Below, in pieces: positions 28,365 to 38,614 of a DNA stretch of 64,000 nucleotides (its first letter is position 1; the number at the start of each line of letters is the position of its first letter). Location: positions 5,022,001 to 5,086,000 of the forward strand of contig NZ_CP044532.1 of assembly GCF_026427775.1 (NCBI RefSeq), given 5' to 3'. This DNA is from Arthrobacter sp. CDRTa11. Its GTDB lineage: Bacteria; Actinomycetota; Actinomycetes; Actinomycetales; Micrococcaceae. The notes beneath the pieces were generated by a model, which searched no databases, was not told where the DNA came from, and worked only from the letters and a program-made list of their open reading frames with translations. A program made the position numbers and the translations under genes.

Positions 28365-29639
28365 ATGCCACCATCAGAGCAGGTAAGGCATCCCCGTCTC
28401 CTCCTTTTCGCCGCCGTGCTGCTGACAGCAGCCAACCTGCGCTCCACGATCACCGGCGTAGGGCCGCTTCTTGCGCAGATCTCGGCGGATCTGGGAACCA
28501 CTGAGGCTGCCCTGGGGCTGCTGGCCGCCATCCCCCTGATTGCCTTCGCGCTGGTCTCACCCTTGGCTCACGCCCTCGGCATGCGCTTCGGCATTTCGGC
28601 CGTTGTGTTCTGCTCCCTGATCGCGCTCGGGGCCGGCACCGTGTGGCGCTCTCTCCCGGGAACGAGCCTGAACCTGTGGGCCGGAACAGTCCTGACCGGA
28701 GCATCCCTCGCCGTCGCCAACGTCCTGCTCCCGGCGGTGATTAAGCGTGAATTTAGCGACCGCCTGGCGGTGGTGACGGCACTTTTCACCGCCTTCCTCA
28801 GCGGCACGGGAGCGCTGGCCTCGGGGATTGTGGTTCCGGTCTCGCAGATCCCTGCCGGCGACGGAGTAGTTGGCTGGTCCGGTGCGCTGCTGTTCTCGGG
28901 ATCACTGATTCCACTCGCAACAGTGGTCTGGCTGGCGGTCCTGATGCGAAGGCGGGGAGGAGAACCCCTGCCCACCTTGGGGCCGGGTACCGGAGGGCCG
29001 CATGCCGTGGCGTCAACCGCGAAACCGGAGCCAGCACCAGGTGGCCGCTGGGGCGTGTGGGGAGACCCAGTGGCTTGGCAGGTGCTCTCATACATGGGGT
29101 TCCAGGCAATGACGTTCTACATGATGGTCACGTGGCTTGCACCGCTGGCACACAGCATCGGGCGTTCGGAGGTGGTGGCCGGGATAGACGTGATGGTGCT
29201 CCAGGTGAGTTCGCTCGCGGGTTCACTTGCGGTCCCGCTGATGCTTCGCGGGCGTTTGGCGCGGTGGACACCCGCCGTCATCCCGGTGCTCGGCCTGGTG
29301 GCCATCACGGGGCTCATTATCGCGCCGGTGCTTTTCGCGGGTTGGGTGATCCTTTACGGCCTCTCCTCGGGGGCATCTCTGGCGATGTCCTTCAGCCTGT
29401 TCGGGCTCCGGGCACGCACCTCCGGGGCTGCGGGGCGGCTGTCGGGCATGGCCCAGTCAGGCGGCTATGCCATTGCTGCTGTGGGTCCCGTTGCCTTTGG
29501 CAGCCTGCTTTCGCTCACCGGAGGGTGGCTTGTGCCTCTGCTGCTCGTGGAGCTCGCCCTCGCAGCACAGCTCGCCGTCGGCTTCTTCGTCGGGCGGGAA
29601 CGGCATGTGATGCCGGCGTCCAGCCATCCCTCCGGCTGA
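28365..29639 (+). CDS. MFS transporter, CynX/NimT-like
   Basis: This 424-residue carrier has about 12 membrane segments and an N-terminus (LFAAVLLTAANLRSTITGVG) typical of the CynX/NimT branch, which moves cyanate, nitroimidazoles and organic anions. LGTTEAALGLLAAIPLIAFA and FSLFGLRARTSGAAGRLSGM are further family-like segments. It lies 87 bp after the aldehyde dehydrogenase in the same direction, so it is the probable carrier for an aromatic acid of the island. Direction of transport is not known. Three 17-bp repeats cover its stop codon. Confidence 0.85.
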   Translation: MPPSEQVRHPRLLLFAAVLLTAANLRSTITGVGPLLAQISADLGTTEAALGLLAAIPLIAFALVSPLAHALGMRFGISAVVFCSLIALGAGTVWRSLPGTSLNLWAGTVLTGASLAVANVLLPAVIKREFSDRLAVVTALFTAFLSGTGALASGIVVPVSQIPAGDGVVGWSGALLFSGSLIPLATVVWLAVLMRRRGGEPLPTLGPGTGGPHAVASTAKPEPAPGGRWGVWGDPVAWQVLSYMGFQAMTFYMMVTWLAPLAHSIGRSEVVAGIDVMVLQVSSLAGSLAVPLMLRGRLARWTPAVIPVLGLVAITGLIIAPVLFAGWVILYGLSSGASLAMSFSLFGLRARTSGAAGRLSGMAQSGGYAIAAVGPVAFGSLLSLTGGWLVPLLLVELALAAQLAVGFFVGRERHVMPASSHPSG

Positions 29640-29681
29640 GGTCCCTGTCCGGCTGGCTTCCTTATCCGGCTGGGTTTCATC
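29631..29681 (+). repeat. three 17-bp tandem repeats spanning the MFS stop codon
   Basis: TCCGGCTG recurs at 29631, 29648 and 29665 with an exact 17-bp period. The TGA stop (29637-29639) lies in the first unit. It is the same kind of stop-codon-linked repeat as at 25721 and 62648. Confidence 0.85.
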
Positions 29682-29688
29682 CGACAGA

Positions 29689-29723
29689 TACCTATGGACA
29701 GTACCTATATCCATAGGTAAAAT
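29689..29723 (+). promoter_or_regulatory. metF promoter covered by a perfect 10-bp dyad
   Basis: TACCTATGGA (29689-29698) and TCCATAGGTA (29710-29719) are perfect inverted arms with an 11-bp spacer that itself repeats TACCTAT. A -35-like TGGACA (29695-29700) and a -10-like TAAAAT (29718-29723) are 17 bp apart, so the dyad sits over the promoter and would block it when bound. The PadR protein at 33106 or a MarR/GntR protein are candidate binders. Confidence 0.65.
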
Positions 29724-29754
29724 TTAAGACGTAGCAGGTGCAACGGGGGGCCCA

Positions 29755-30666
29755 ATGAAGGGACGTGGCATTGTGACTAAAACCACTCACACGATCAACC
29801 GCGCGGCTTCCCGCGAACTCATGAAGGACTTCTCCCTGGAGATGACGGGCAAGGACGTCCCTTCCCTCCTTGAGGCCAGGCCGCTCATTCCCCTTGGCAC
29901 GAGAATCAACGTGACCTTCCTGGGAAACGAAGACCTTGAGATGCGTGTGGCCGCCGCCAAGTCGGTCCGGGAGATGGGCTTCGTTCCCGTACCCCACATC
30001 TCGGCCCGGCGGCTGGAGTCCGAGCAGCGGTTCAGGGAGTTCCTCAGCCGGCTGCAGGACGTTGACGCGGCGCAGCATATTTTCGCCGTCGGCGGTGATC
30101 CCGCCCAGCCCGAGGGTCCCTACAGCGATTCGCTCTCGCTGATACACAGTGGCATCCTGCAGGAGTTCGGAGTCCGCGAAGTCGGAATCGGAGGGTACCC
30201 CGAAGGTCATCCGGATATCCGGAAGGACGTCCTGTGGCGCGCGCTTGAAGACAAGTCTGCAGCGCTCCGGGACCAGGGGCTTGACACTGTCATCCTCACC
30301 CAGTTCGCGTTCGACACCGAACCTGTGGCCGAGTGGATCGGGGAGGTTAGGGCCAGGGGCATCAACGCTCCAATCCGCGTCGGAACACCTGGACCGGCGG
30401 GGATCAAGCGCCTCCTGGGCTTTGCCCGCCGCTTTGGGGTCGGCGCGAACGCCATGATCGTGAAGAAGTACGGATTCTCACTCACCAACCTCGTCGGCGA
30501 GGCCGGGCCCGACAACTTCGTCAACGACCTTGCCGCAGTTCTCGCCGATCAGCCCGCGCGCAAAGGCCCTGGCCTCCGCGGACAGGTAGGGCTGCACTTC
30601 TACACCTTCGGCGGACTGGCGGAGACGGCGGGCTGGGCCCGCCGGTTCACGGGCCGGCAGGAGTGA
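29755..30666 (+). CDS. metF: methylenetetrahydrofolate reductase family protein (MetF-like)
   Basis: This 303-residue protein has the MetF (beta/alpha)8 features: SLEMTGKDVPSLLEARPLIP, VPVPHISARRLESEQRFREF, IFAVGGDPAQPEGPYSDSL, VREVGIGGYPEGHP and TQFAFDTEPVAEW. MetF interconverts 5-methyl- and 5,10-methylene-THF with FAD. Next to THF-dependent O-demethylases its likely job is to oxidise the 5-methyl-THF they form, as described for metF beside ligM in Sphingobium. It is not near methionine genes. ATG 29755 follows a G6 tract; GTG 29773 is an alternative start. It is 10 bp upstream of purU. Confidence 0.87.
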   Translation: MKGRGIVTKTTHTINRAASRELMKDFSLEMTGKDVPSLLEARPLIPLGTRINVTFLGNEDLEMRVAAAKSVREMGFVPVPHISARRLESEQRFREFLSRLQDVDAAQHIFAVGGDPAQPEGPYSDSLSLIHSGILQEFGVREVGIGGYPEGHPDIRKDVLWRALEDKSAALRDQGLDTVILTQFAFDTEPVAEWIGEVRARGINAPIRVGTPGPAGIKRLLGFARRFGVGANAMIVKKYGFSLTNLVGEAGPDNFVNDLAAVLADQPARKGPGLRGQVGLHFYTFGGLAETAGWARRFTGRQE

Positions 30667-30676
30667 GGCGGCCCCG

Positions 30677-33041
<2,365 letters not shown>

Positions 33042-33105
33042 TCTGGAGGCCGGGCCCGGGGGCGGCAGCGCCCCCGGAACCGTCCGGTTACTGAAGGAGT
33101 GCTGC

Positions 33106-33726
33106 ATGAGCCTGCGATACGCGCTGCTTGCCTTGCTTCGCGTGGGCCCGCTCTCCGGCTACGAACTGCAGAAGCAGTTCTCCATGTCGGTGGGTCACGT
33201 GTGGCATGCTCCCGACTCGCAGATCTACCCCGAGCTTCGCAAGATGGAAGCTGAGCACCTTATCGAGGGTGAGGAGCAGCCACGGGGCCAGCGTGCCACC
33301 AGGCGCATCTATCATGTGACCGACGCCGGGGAGCAGGCCTTCCTTGCCTGGATGCACACACCCCTGGAGTACGCGCGCGTCCGGGACCCGGCCCACCTCC
33401 GGGCCGCCTACCTTGAGGCTGCGACTCCCGAGGCAGCACGGGAATTCTTCCGTTCGCACATCGTGCAGTGGGAGAGCGAACTTGCCCAGTGGGAGGGCGA
33501 ACTCCTGCGGATCGCTGAAATCGCCAACCCGATGCTTCTGCGGCGGCTGGCAGTCACAGCACCGGAGGACCGCGAGCGGACCATCGCGTTCAAACGGTTT
33601 ACGTACGAGGGCCTTGTTGACCGGGCCCGGGGCGAAATCGCGTGGGCAAAGCGCGGACTCAAGCTGATCGATGAGCTGGCAGACGCGGACGGCGTCTGGG
33701 CTGACCCGAACGCCGCCCGCGTCTAG
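33106..33726 (+). CDS. PadR family transcriptional regulator
   Basis: This 206-residue protein begins MSLRYALLALLRVGPLSGYE, the PadR winged-helix start, with the recognition helix around VWHAPDSQIYPELRKMEAEH and the wing GQRATRRIYHVTDAGEQ. The C-terminal helical domain (residues 90-195) is of the PadR C-terminal type used for dimerisation. PadR proteins classically respond to phenolic acids, which fits the island. AAGGAG lies 6 bases before ATG. It is the last gene of the metF-purU-demethylase run and converges on the Liv binding-protein gene. Confidence 0.9.
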   Translation: MSLRYALLALLRVGPLSGYELQKQFSMSVGHVWHAPDSQIYPELRKMEAEHLIEGEEQPRGQRATRRIYHVTDAGEQAFLAWMHTPLEYARVRDPAHLRAAYLEAATPEAAREFFRSHIVQWESELAQWEGELLRIAEIANPMLLRRLAVTAPEDRERTIAFKRFTYEGLVDRARGEIAWAKRGLKLIDELADADGVWADPNAARV

Positions 33727-33735
33727 TCCTGGTTC

Positions 33736-33791
33736 TGTGCTGAAATGAAGGACCAGTGCTGGAATAAGGGCTAGTGCTGGAATGATGCCGT
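33736..33791 (+). repeat. three imperfect 18-19-bp repeats after the PadR stop codon
   Basis: GTGCTGRAAT recurs at 33737, 33756 and 33774 (periods 19 and 18) starting 10 bp after the TAG stop. A partial extra unit (AGTCCTGG) overlaps the stop itself. It lies between convergent genes. Confidence 0.7.
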
Positions 33792-33795
33792 GCGG

Positions 33796-35052
33796 CTAGC
33801 CGAACTTCTCAACCGTGCCGTAACCCCTCCCGTCGAACTTCTGCACGAGAACCGAAGATACCGCCGGCTGGCCGTCGGCAGTGGTGTCCACCGCCGTGCC
33901 TTCCAGCATCAGTGGAGCCTGCAGGCCCTTGATGTCCCGCAGCTTGGCCATAAAATCCTCACGCGTTGGTTCGGTCATCTTCTTGAAGGCTTCCTCGAGG
34001 GTGGCTCCCACCATGTAACTCCACATGCAGTGCGGGAACGCCGGCATGTCCGGGTAGTTACCGTACTGCTTGAGGTCCGCCAGGAACTTCACGACGTCCT
34101 CGTCCTGGGCGAACGCCGGGCTCTGAGGTGCCTTGGCAAAGGACACTGAGTAAATGCCCGGGTATGCCCCCGCACCACCGGGCTGGAGGATCGCCGTCGG
34201 GCTTGATGTATTGGACGGGAGGAACCAGCTGGGCTTCCAGCCGATCTGCTGCGCCTTCTGGAGCGATGAGATCACCAGCGGAGTGATGGACATTGCGTTG
34301 AAGAAGACATCCGCGCCTGACGCGGCGAGCTGGGTGAGCTGGGCATCCACCGAGGTGTCAGTCGCTTCGTACGTCAGTTCTCCCACCACCGAGACATTGG
34401 ATGCATCCTTGACGGCATCCTTGAAACCCGAAACGTAACCCTTGCCGTAGTCGTCATTCTGCGACAGGATGGCCACCTTGTGCTGATTGCCCGACTCTGC
34501 CAGCAGCTTGCCGAAGGCAGATCCCTCATTCTGGTAGATCGGCACGAACCCCAGCTGCCACGGGCTCTCATCCCGGTCGCTGAACAGGGGGTCACCGGTC
34601 ATGACCAGCACCTGGGGGACCTCCTGGCTGATGGCGGCATCACGGAAGGCGCGGTTGGTGGGAGTACCGAGGCCGGATGTGACGGCAAAAACGTTGTCGG
34701 ACACCATCTGCTGGAAGTTCGACAGCGATTTCTGCGGATCATATCCGTCGTCGTAAGACTTGATGTCGACTTTGCGCGTCTTGCCGTCGCCGAATTTCAC
34801 GCCACCGGCCGCATTCACGGAGCCGAAGTAGGCTGCGAGGCCCGCTACGGTACAGGTTCCGGGCCCGGCTGTGGGGCCGCTGAGCGGGGTGGTGACACCC
34901 AGTGTGATCGCGGTGTCAGTGATGCCCGGGCTCGCCCCGGAGCCGTTACCCTGTCCGGCACCGTCACGGGCGCAACCTGCAAGGGAGAGCGCGATGATCG
35001 ACGCCATCGCGACGATACCGAGGACCCCGTCTGGCTTTTTTCTAATCTTCAT
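33796..35052 (-). CDS. branched-chain-type ABC transporter substrate-binding lipoprotein
   Basis: This 418-residue protein has a lipobox signal (GIVAMASIIALSLAGCARDG), so it is lipid-anchored outside the membrane. The mature part has the Leu/Ile/Val-binding-protein fold: ITLGVTTPLSGPTAGPGTCT, GVKFGDGKTRKVDIKSYDDG, VPQVLVMTGDPLFSD and HKVAILSQNDDYGKGYVSGF. Relatives bind aromatic acids as well as amino acids. Here it is the last gene of a transporter operon in the demethylase island, so a methoxylated aromatic acid is the likely ligand (inference). ATG 35052 overlaps the permease stop (ATGA). Confidence 0.9.
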   Translation of the reverse strand: MKIRKKPDGVLGIVAMASIIALSLAGCARDGAGQGNGSGASPGITDTAITLGVTTPLSGPTAGPGTCTVAGLAAYFGSVNAAGGVKFGDGKTRKVDIKSYDDGYDPQKSLSNFQQMVSDNVFAVTSGLGTPTNRAFRDAAISQEVPQVLVMTGDPLFSDRDESPWQLGFVPIYQNEGSAFGKLLAESGNQHKVAILSQNDDYGKGYVSGFKDAVKDASNVSVVGELTYEATDTSVDAQLTQLAASGADVFFNAMSITPLVISSLQKAQQIGWKPSWFLPSNTSSPTAILQPGGAGAYPGIYSVSFAKAPQSPAFAQDEDVVKFLADLKQYGNYPDMPAFPHCMWSYMVGATLEEAFKKMTEPTREDFMAKLRDIKGLQAPLMLEGTAVDTTADGQPAVSSVLVQKFDGRGYGTVEKFG

Positions 35053-36125
35053 GATCGATCTTGCCTCTCTGTTTTTTCGAGTCCCTCCGGCGCGGCCGCA
35101 GGAGCAGGCTGATGCACAGGAGAGTTCTGCGGGGGATTCCCCGATGGTGTGGAGCGGGCGGGGCGCCGGCGGGAGAGCCGGCGGATCACTCGTGGAAGAC
35201 TGACCAGTCCCTGGGGCAGCAGGAAAAGCACCACGAGGAGGATCGCGCCCTGGCTGATGGCGGTTAAGTTCGGATCGATGGCGTTTGTCAGCTGCGGAAC
35301 GAAAACGTAGTAGGCGCCGCCGATCAGCGCGCCAATGATGCTCCCCGCGCCGCCGATGACCATCGCGGCCACCAGGCTGATGGAGTGGCCGAAGCTGAGG
35401 GTCTCGGGCGAGGTGTACTGCACCGCTGCAAGGTAAAGGAAGCCGCTCGCCCCGCCGAATATCGAAGCGACCGTGAACGCGAGTACTTTGGTACGGTACG
35501 GCGAGATACCCATGGACGCGGCAACGGCTTCGTTTTCCTTCACCACACCGAACGCCCGGCCGTACTTGCCGCGCACCAGGCTGCGGCCCAGCAGGAACGC
35601 GCCCACCGTCACCAGCAAGACGATGTAGAACTGCCATTGGTCGTTGTACAGCCCCGACCAGTCCGGCGCATCCGTGAATCGGGCCGAGGTCCCCTGGGAG
35701 CCGCCGGTGAACTCATCAAGGCGTTTGGCCAGCGGGACGCCGACAATCGGCAGGGCGATGGTGACCATGGCGATCGCCAGGCCACCAAGCCGGGCTGCGG
35801 CCAAAGCCACCAGCAGCCCAACGATGCCCGGAACAACGCACGCCGCGACGAACACCAGGATGATGTTCCAGTCGTGGTTGACTCCGTAGGCGGTGACATA
35901 GGCCCCGAGCCCGACAAAGAAGATCTGCCCAAGGTTCACTTGCCCGGTGTAACCCATGACGATGTTCAGGCCCAGTACCGCCACCGCATACACGCCGATA
36001 CGCACCAGCGTCTGGTTCGCAAACGCCGGAAGGATGAGCGGGGCAACGATCAGGGCGATGGCCACTACCGCCGTCAGGATGACGCGGGTAGATCTCTTCG
36101 CCAGGACGGAGGACATGGCAGGCAT
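35049..36125 (-). CDS. branched-chain-type ABC transporter permease (LivM-like)
   Basis: This 358-residue membrane protein has about 9-10 hydrophobic segments and the LivM signature GYTGQVNLGQIFFVGLGAY. The coupling loop for the ATPase is near AFGVVKENEAVAASMGISPYR. A Pro/Ala-rich 40-residue cytoplasmic tail is longer than usual. It forms the channel with the LivH-like protein, whose stop it overlaps by one base (TGATG). An ATG at 36116 is a possible alternative start. Confidence 0.9.
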   Translation of the reverse strand: MPAMSSVLAKRSTRVILTAVVAIALIVAPLILPAFANQTLVRIGVYAVAVLGLNIVMGYTGQVNLGQIFFVGLGAYVTAYGVNHDWNIILVFVAACVVPGIVGLLVALAAARLGGLAIAMVTIALPIVGVPLAKRLDEFTGGSQGTSARFTDAPDWSGLYNDQWQFYIVLLVTVGAFLLGRSLVRGKYGRAFGVVKENEAVAASMGISPYRTKVLAFTVASIFGGASGFLYLAAVQYTSPETLSFGHSISLVAAMVIGGAGSIIGALIGGAYYVFVPQLTNAIDPNLTAISQGAILLVVLFLLPQGLVSLPRVIRRLSRRRPARSTPSGNPPQNSPVHQPAPAAAPEGLEKTERQDRS

Positions 36126-37006
36126 CAGACCCTCACCACAACCTTCCGTCCGAACAGGCCCTGCGGCCGGATGACGAGGATGACGAAGATCAGCACAAAC
36201 GGCACGGCGATCTTGAGGTCATGGCCGATCAGCGGCACGTAAACGGCCACGAGGTTTTCAAGCACGCCGATCGCGGAAGCGGCCACCACACATCCGATCG
36301 GGCTGCTGAGGCCGCCCAGGATCACTGCGGCGAGTGCGTAGACGAGTGCCGTATCGAGCATGCCGGGGGTGAGGGTCAGCTGTGGAGCGACGAGGACGCC
36401 GGCGATCGCGCCCAGAACCGCGGCGAGGCCCCAGCCCACCATCAGGAGCCGGCCCACGGCCAGGCCCGAGAAGGCGGCGGAGGCCGGGTTGTCCGCAACG
36501 GCCCGCAGCGCGAGCCCCAGCTTGGTCCGCAGGAAGAGCACCTGCAGAACCACCATGATGGCCACAATGGTCACCGTTGTTGCGAGCGACCGGACACTCA
36601 CCACGGCGCCGAGGATCTCCACGCTGGTCAGCGGGAAAAGAGAAGGGAACGCCAGGTTGTTGTAGCCCCAAAATATGGCGGCAATTCCGGTGACCAGGCT
36701 CAGCAGGCCGATGGTAACCACAACGGCGGTGTCGGGATCGCCGCCTTCGAACCTGCGGACCAGGAACCTCTCGATCACTGCGCCGATAACGAACGAAATC
36801 ACCACCGCCGCCAGGATGGCGAGCACCAGCGGCAGGCCCAGCCGGGTGAAAGCGTAGGCGATGTAGGCGGACAGCACGGCCATGCCGCCCTGGGCGAAGT
36901 TGATCAGGCCGGTTGCCTGGTTCACGAGCACGATCGCAAGGGCCAACGCCGCGTAGATTGAGCCGGTCGAGAGCCCGTCCACCACAAGTTGGATAAAGGT
37001 GCCCAT
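36125..37006 (-). CDS. branched-chain-type ABC transporter permease (LivH-like)
   Basis: This 293-residue permease has about 8 membrane segments. It begins IQLVVDGLSTGSIYAALALA and has GLINFAQGGMAVLSAYIAY, the LivH signature, and the coupling segment GLALRAVADNPASAAFSGL. It pairs with the LivM-like protein. Only 5 bp separate it from the upstream ATPase stop. Confidence 0.9.
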   Translation of the reverse strand: MGTFIQLVVDGLSTGSIYAALALAIVLVNQATGLINFAQGGMAVLSAYIAYAFTRLGLPLVLAILAAVVISFVIGAVIERFLVRRFEGGDPDTAVVVTIGLLSLVTGIAAIFWGYNNLAFPSLFPLTSVEILGAVVSVRSLATTVTIVAIMVVLQVLFLRTKLGLALRAVADNPASAAFSGLAVGRLLMVGWGLAAVLGAIAGVLVAPQLTLTPGMLDTALVYALAAVILGGLSSPIGCVVAASAIGVLENLVAVYVPLIGHDLKIAVPFVLIFVILVIRPQGLFGRKVVVRV

Positions 37007-37011
37007 GTCAT

Positions 37012-37722
37012 TCAGCCCCCCAGGTAGGCACGGCGGATCTCGTCCATGCCCTTAAGTTCGGCCGACGTTCCTGTCAGCACGTTGCGCCCTGTTTCGAGCA
37101 CGGTGGCAGTATCAACCAGCGAGAACGCGAGATTGGCGTTCTGCTCCACCACCAGCATGGCGATGCCTGACTCGAGCCGCAGCCGCCTGATTGCCTGGTA
37201 CACCGTCTTGGAGGTGCTCGGGGCAAGTCCAAGGGACGCCTCGTCTAGCAGCAGCAGCTTGGGCTTGGCCATAAAGGCCCTGGCAACGGCAAGCATCTGC
37301 TGCTCACCGCCCGAGAGTGAAGCCGCGCGGGAGCCCACCCGGTCCTGCAGCTGCGGGAACAGGTCCAGGCAGTACTCAATATCGCCAGCGATCGCTTTCC
37401 TGTCCTTGCGGAGGTAGGCCCCCACCAGGAGGTTCTCCCGCACGCTCAGCTGGCCGAGGGTTCCGCGGCCCTCCGGAACATGGGCGACACCCAGTGATGC
37501 CACCTGGTCGGGGCGCAAACCGCGGATGTCGCGTCCCTCGAACCTGATCCGACCACCGGTGCGCACTGTGCCGCTGATCGCGCGCAGCGTCGTCGTTTTG
37601 CCTGCCCCGTTCGCGCCGAGGATCCCCACCGAGCCGCCCTCGGGCACGCTCAGCTCCACCCCGTCGAGCACCTGGACAGGCCCATAGGACGCGGTCACAC
37701 CGGCAAGTTCAAGTAGCGTCAT
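37012..37722 (-). CDS. ABC transporter ATP-binding protein (LivF-like)
   Basis: This 236-residue ATPase has Walker A GANGAGKTTTLRAISG, signature LSGGEQQMLAVARAF, Walker B LLLLDEASLGLAP and the H-loop region IAMLVVEQNANLAFSL. ATG 37722 is chosen over 37740 since MTLLELAGVTASYG is the usual LivF start and AAGGA precedes it. It overlaps the upstream LivG-like gene by 14 bp. Confidence 0.9.
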   Translation of the reverse strand: MTLLELAGVTASYGPVQVLDGVELSVPEGGSVGILGANGAGKTTTLRAISGTVRTGGRIRFEGRDIRGLRPDQVASLGVAHVPEGRGTLGQLSVRENLLVGAYLRKDRKAIAGDIEYCLDLFPQLQDRVGSRAASLSGGEQQMLAVARAFMAKPKLLLLDEASLGLAPSTSKTVYQAIRRLRLESGIAMLVVEQNANLAFSLVDTATVLETGRNVLTGTSAELKGMDEIRRAYLGG

Positions 37723-38494
37723 CCGCCGCGTCCTTCCCAATGTAGGCCTCGATCACCCGGGGGTCGGACTGCGCCTCGGCAGCAGTGCCCTCCATAAGCT
37801 TGCGTCCGTGGTCCAGCACCACAACCCGGTCGGTGAGGGCGGAGATAAGCCCCATGTGGTGCTCGACGATGATGATGGTGATGTCCTGCTCGGCCCGGAG
37901 CCGCCGCACGGTCTTAATGAATTGCTCCACTTCGCCATGCGAGAGTCCCGCGGCAGGCTCATCGAGCAGCAGAAGCGCCGGCTTGGAGAGCAGCGCACGC
38001 CAGAGCTCCACGCCTTTATGCAAGCCATGCGAAAGCTCCCCGGCGGGCAGATTCGAGGCCCAGCCCAGCCCGGCACGGTTGAGCAGTTCGAGTGCCTCCG
38101 CGCGGATTCCTTGCTCGGCCCGCACCGTGAACGGCAGCCGCAGCGACCAGGCAACAGGCCCGCCGGGGAGCCTGATGTGCCCTCCGAGCAGCACATTCTC
38201 CAGAACTGTGGCGTTCAACTCCAATGCGGGTTGCTGGAAAGTGCGTGCCAGCCCCAGCCGCGCCAGACGGTAGGGGGCACTGCCCAGCACCTCTGTGCCA
38301 CTGATGGTGATCGATCCGGCATTGGGCTTGTAGTGTCCGCTGATGCAATTAAAGAGCGAGGTCTTGCCGGCGCCGTTAGGGCCCACCAGGCCGAAGATCA
38401 CACCCGGCTTGACGTCAAAGGTCACATCCTGCAGAACCTTGACGCCGCCGAAGTGCAGGTCCACTCCTTTGAGGCTCAGGCTTGCGGCCACCAC
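37709..38494 (-). CDS. ABC transporter ATP-binding protein (LivG-like)
   Basis: This 261-residue ATPase is the first gene of the importer operon. It has Walker A GPNGAGKTSLFNCISG, the LivG-specific LARTFQQPALELNATVLENV, Walker B LLLLDEPAAGLS and a histidine switch VEHHMGLISAL. The ABC signature is ELSHGLHKGVELWRAL, where LSYGxQ or LSGGQ would be usual; this is a mild deviation. The start is GTG 38494 with AGGAAGG upstream (GTG 38491 also possible). Its promoter at 38558-38586 carries the 32-bp motif shared with galB. Confidence 0.9.
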   Translation of the reverse strand: MVAASLSLKGVDLHFGGVKVLQDVTFDVKPGVIFGLVGPNGAGKTSLFNCISGHYKPNAGSITISGTEVLGSAPYRLARLGLARTFQQPALELNATVLENVLLGGHIRLPGGPVAWSLRLPFTVRAEQGIRAEALELLNRAGLGWASNLPAGELSHGLHKGVELWRALLSKPALLLLDEPAAGLSHGEVEQFIKTVRRLRAEQDITIIIVEHHMGLISALTDRVVVLDHGRKLMEGTAAEAQSDPRVIEAYIGKDAADDAT

Positions 38495-38557
38495 CTCTAC
38501 CTTCCTGTCGCATCATCGCTCGGGATCGGCGCGATCGCTGACGATCGCTCAAAATCG

Positions 38558-38596
38558 ACGCTACGGATCGGAAACGAAATTGTCAACGATATTGGG
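38558..38596 (-). promoter_or_regulatory. Liv operon promoter with shared 32-bp motif
   Basis: On the reverse strand TTGACA (38586-38581) and TAGCGT (38563-38558) are 17 bp apart, a good sigma-70-type promoter for the LivG-to-LivK operon. The motif matching 23076-23107 occupies 38565-38596 and so covers the -35 box and the spacer. Downstream, CGATCGCT repeats at an 11-bp step (38532 and 38543). Confidence 0.6.
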
Positions 38597-38614
38597 AGCG
38601 CCCTTGGTCCGGCC

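Noticed and set aside
33796..35637. 613-codon reverse frame covering the ABC binding protein
   Set aside because: The upstream part overlaps the permease gene in another frame. The real protein starts at ATG 35052 with a lipobox signal peptide.
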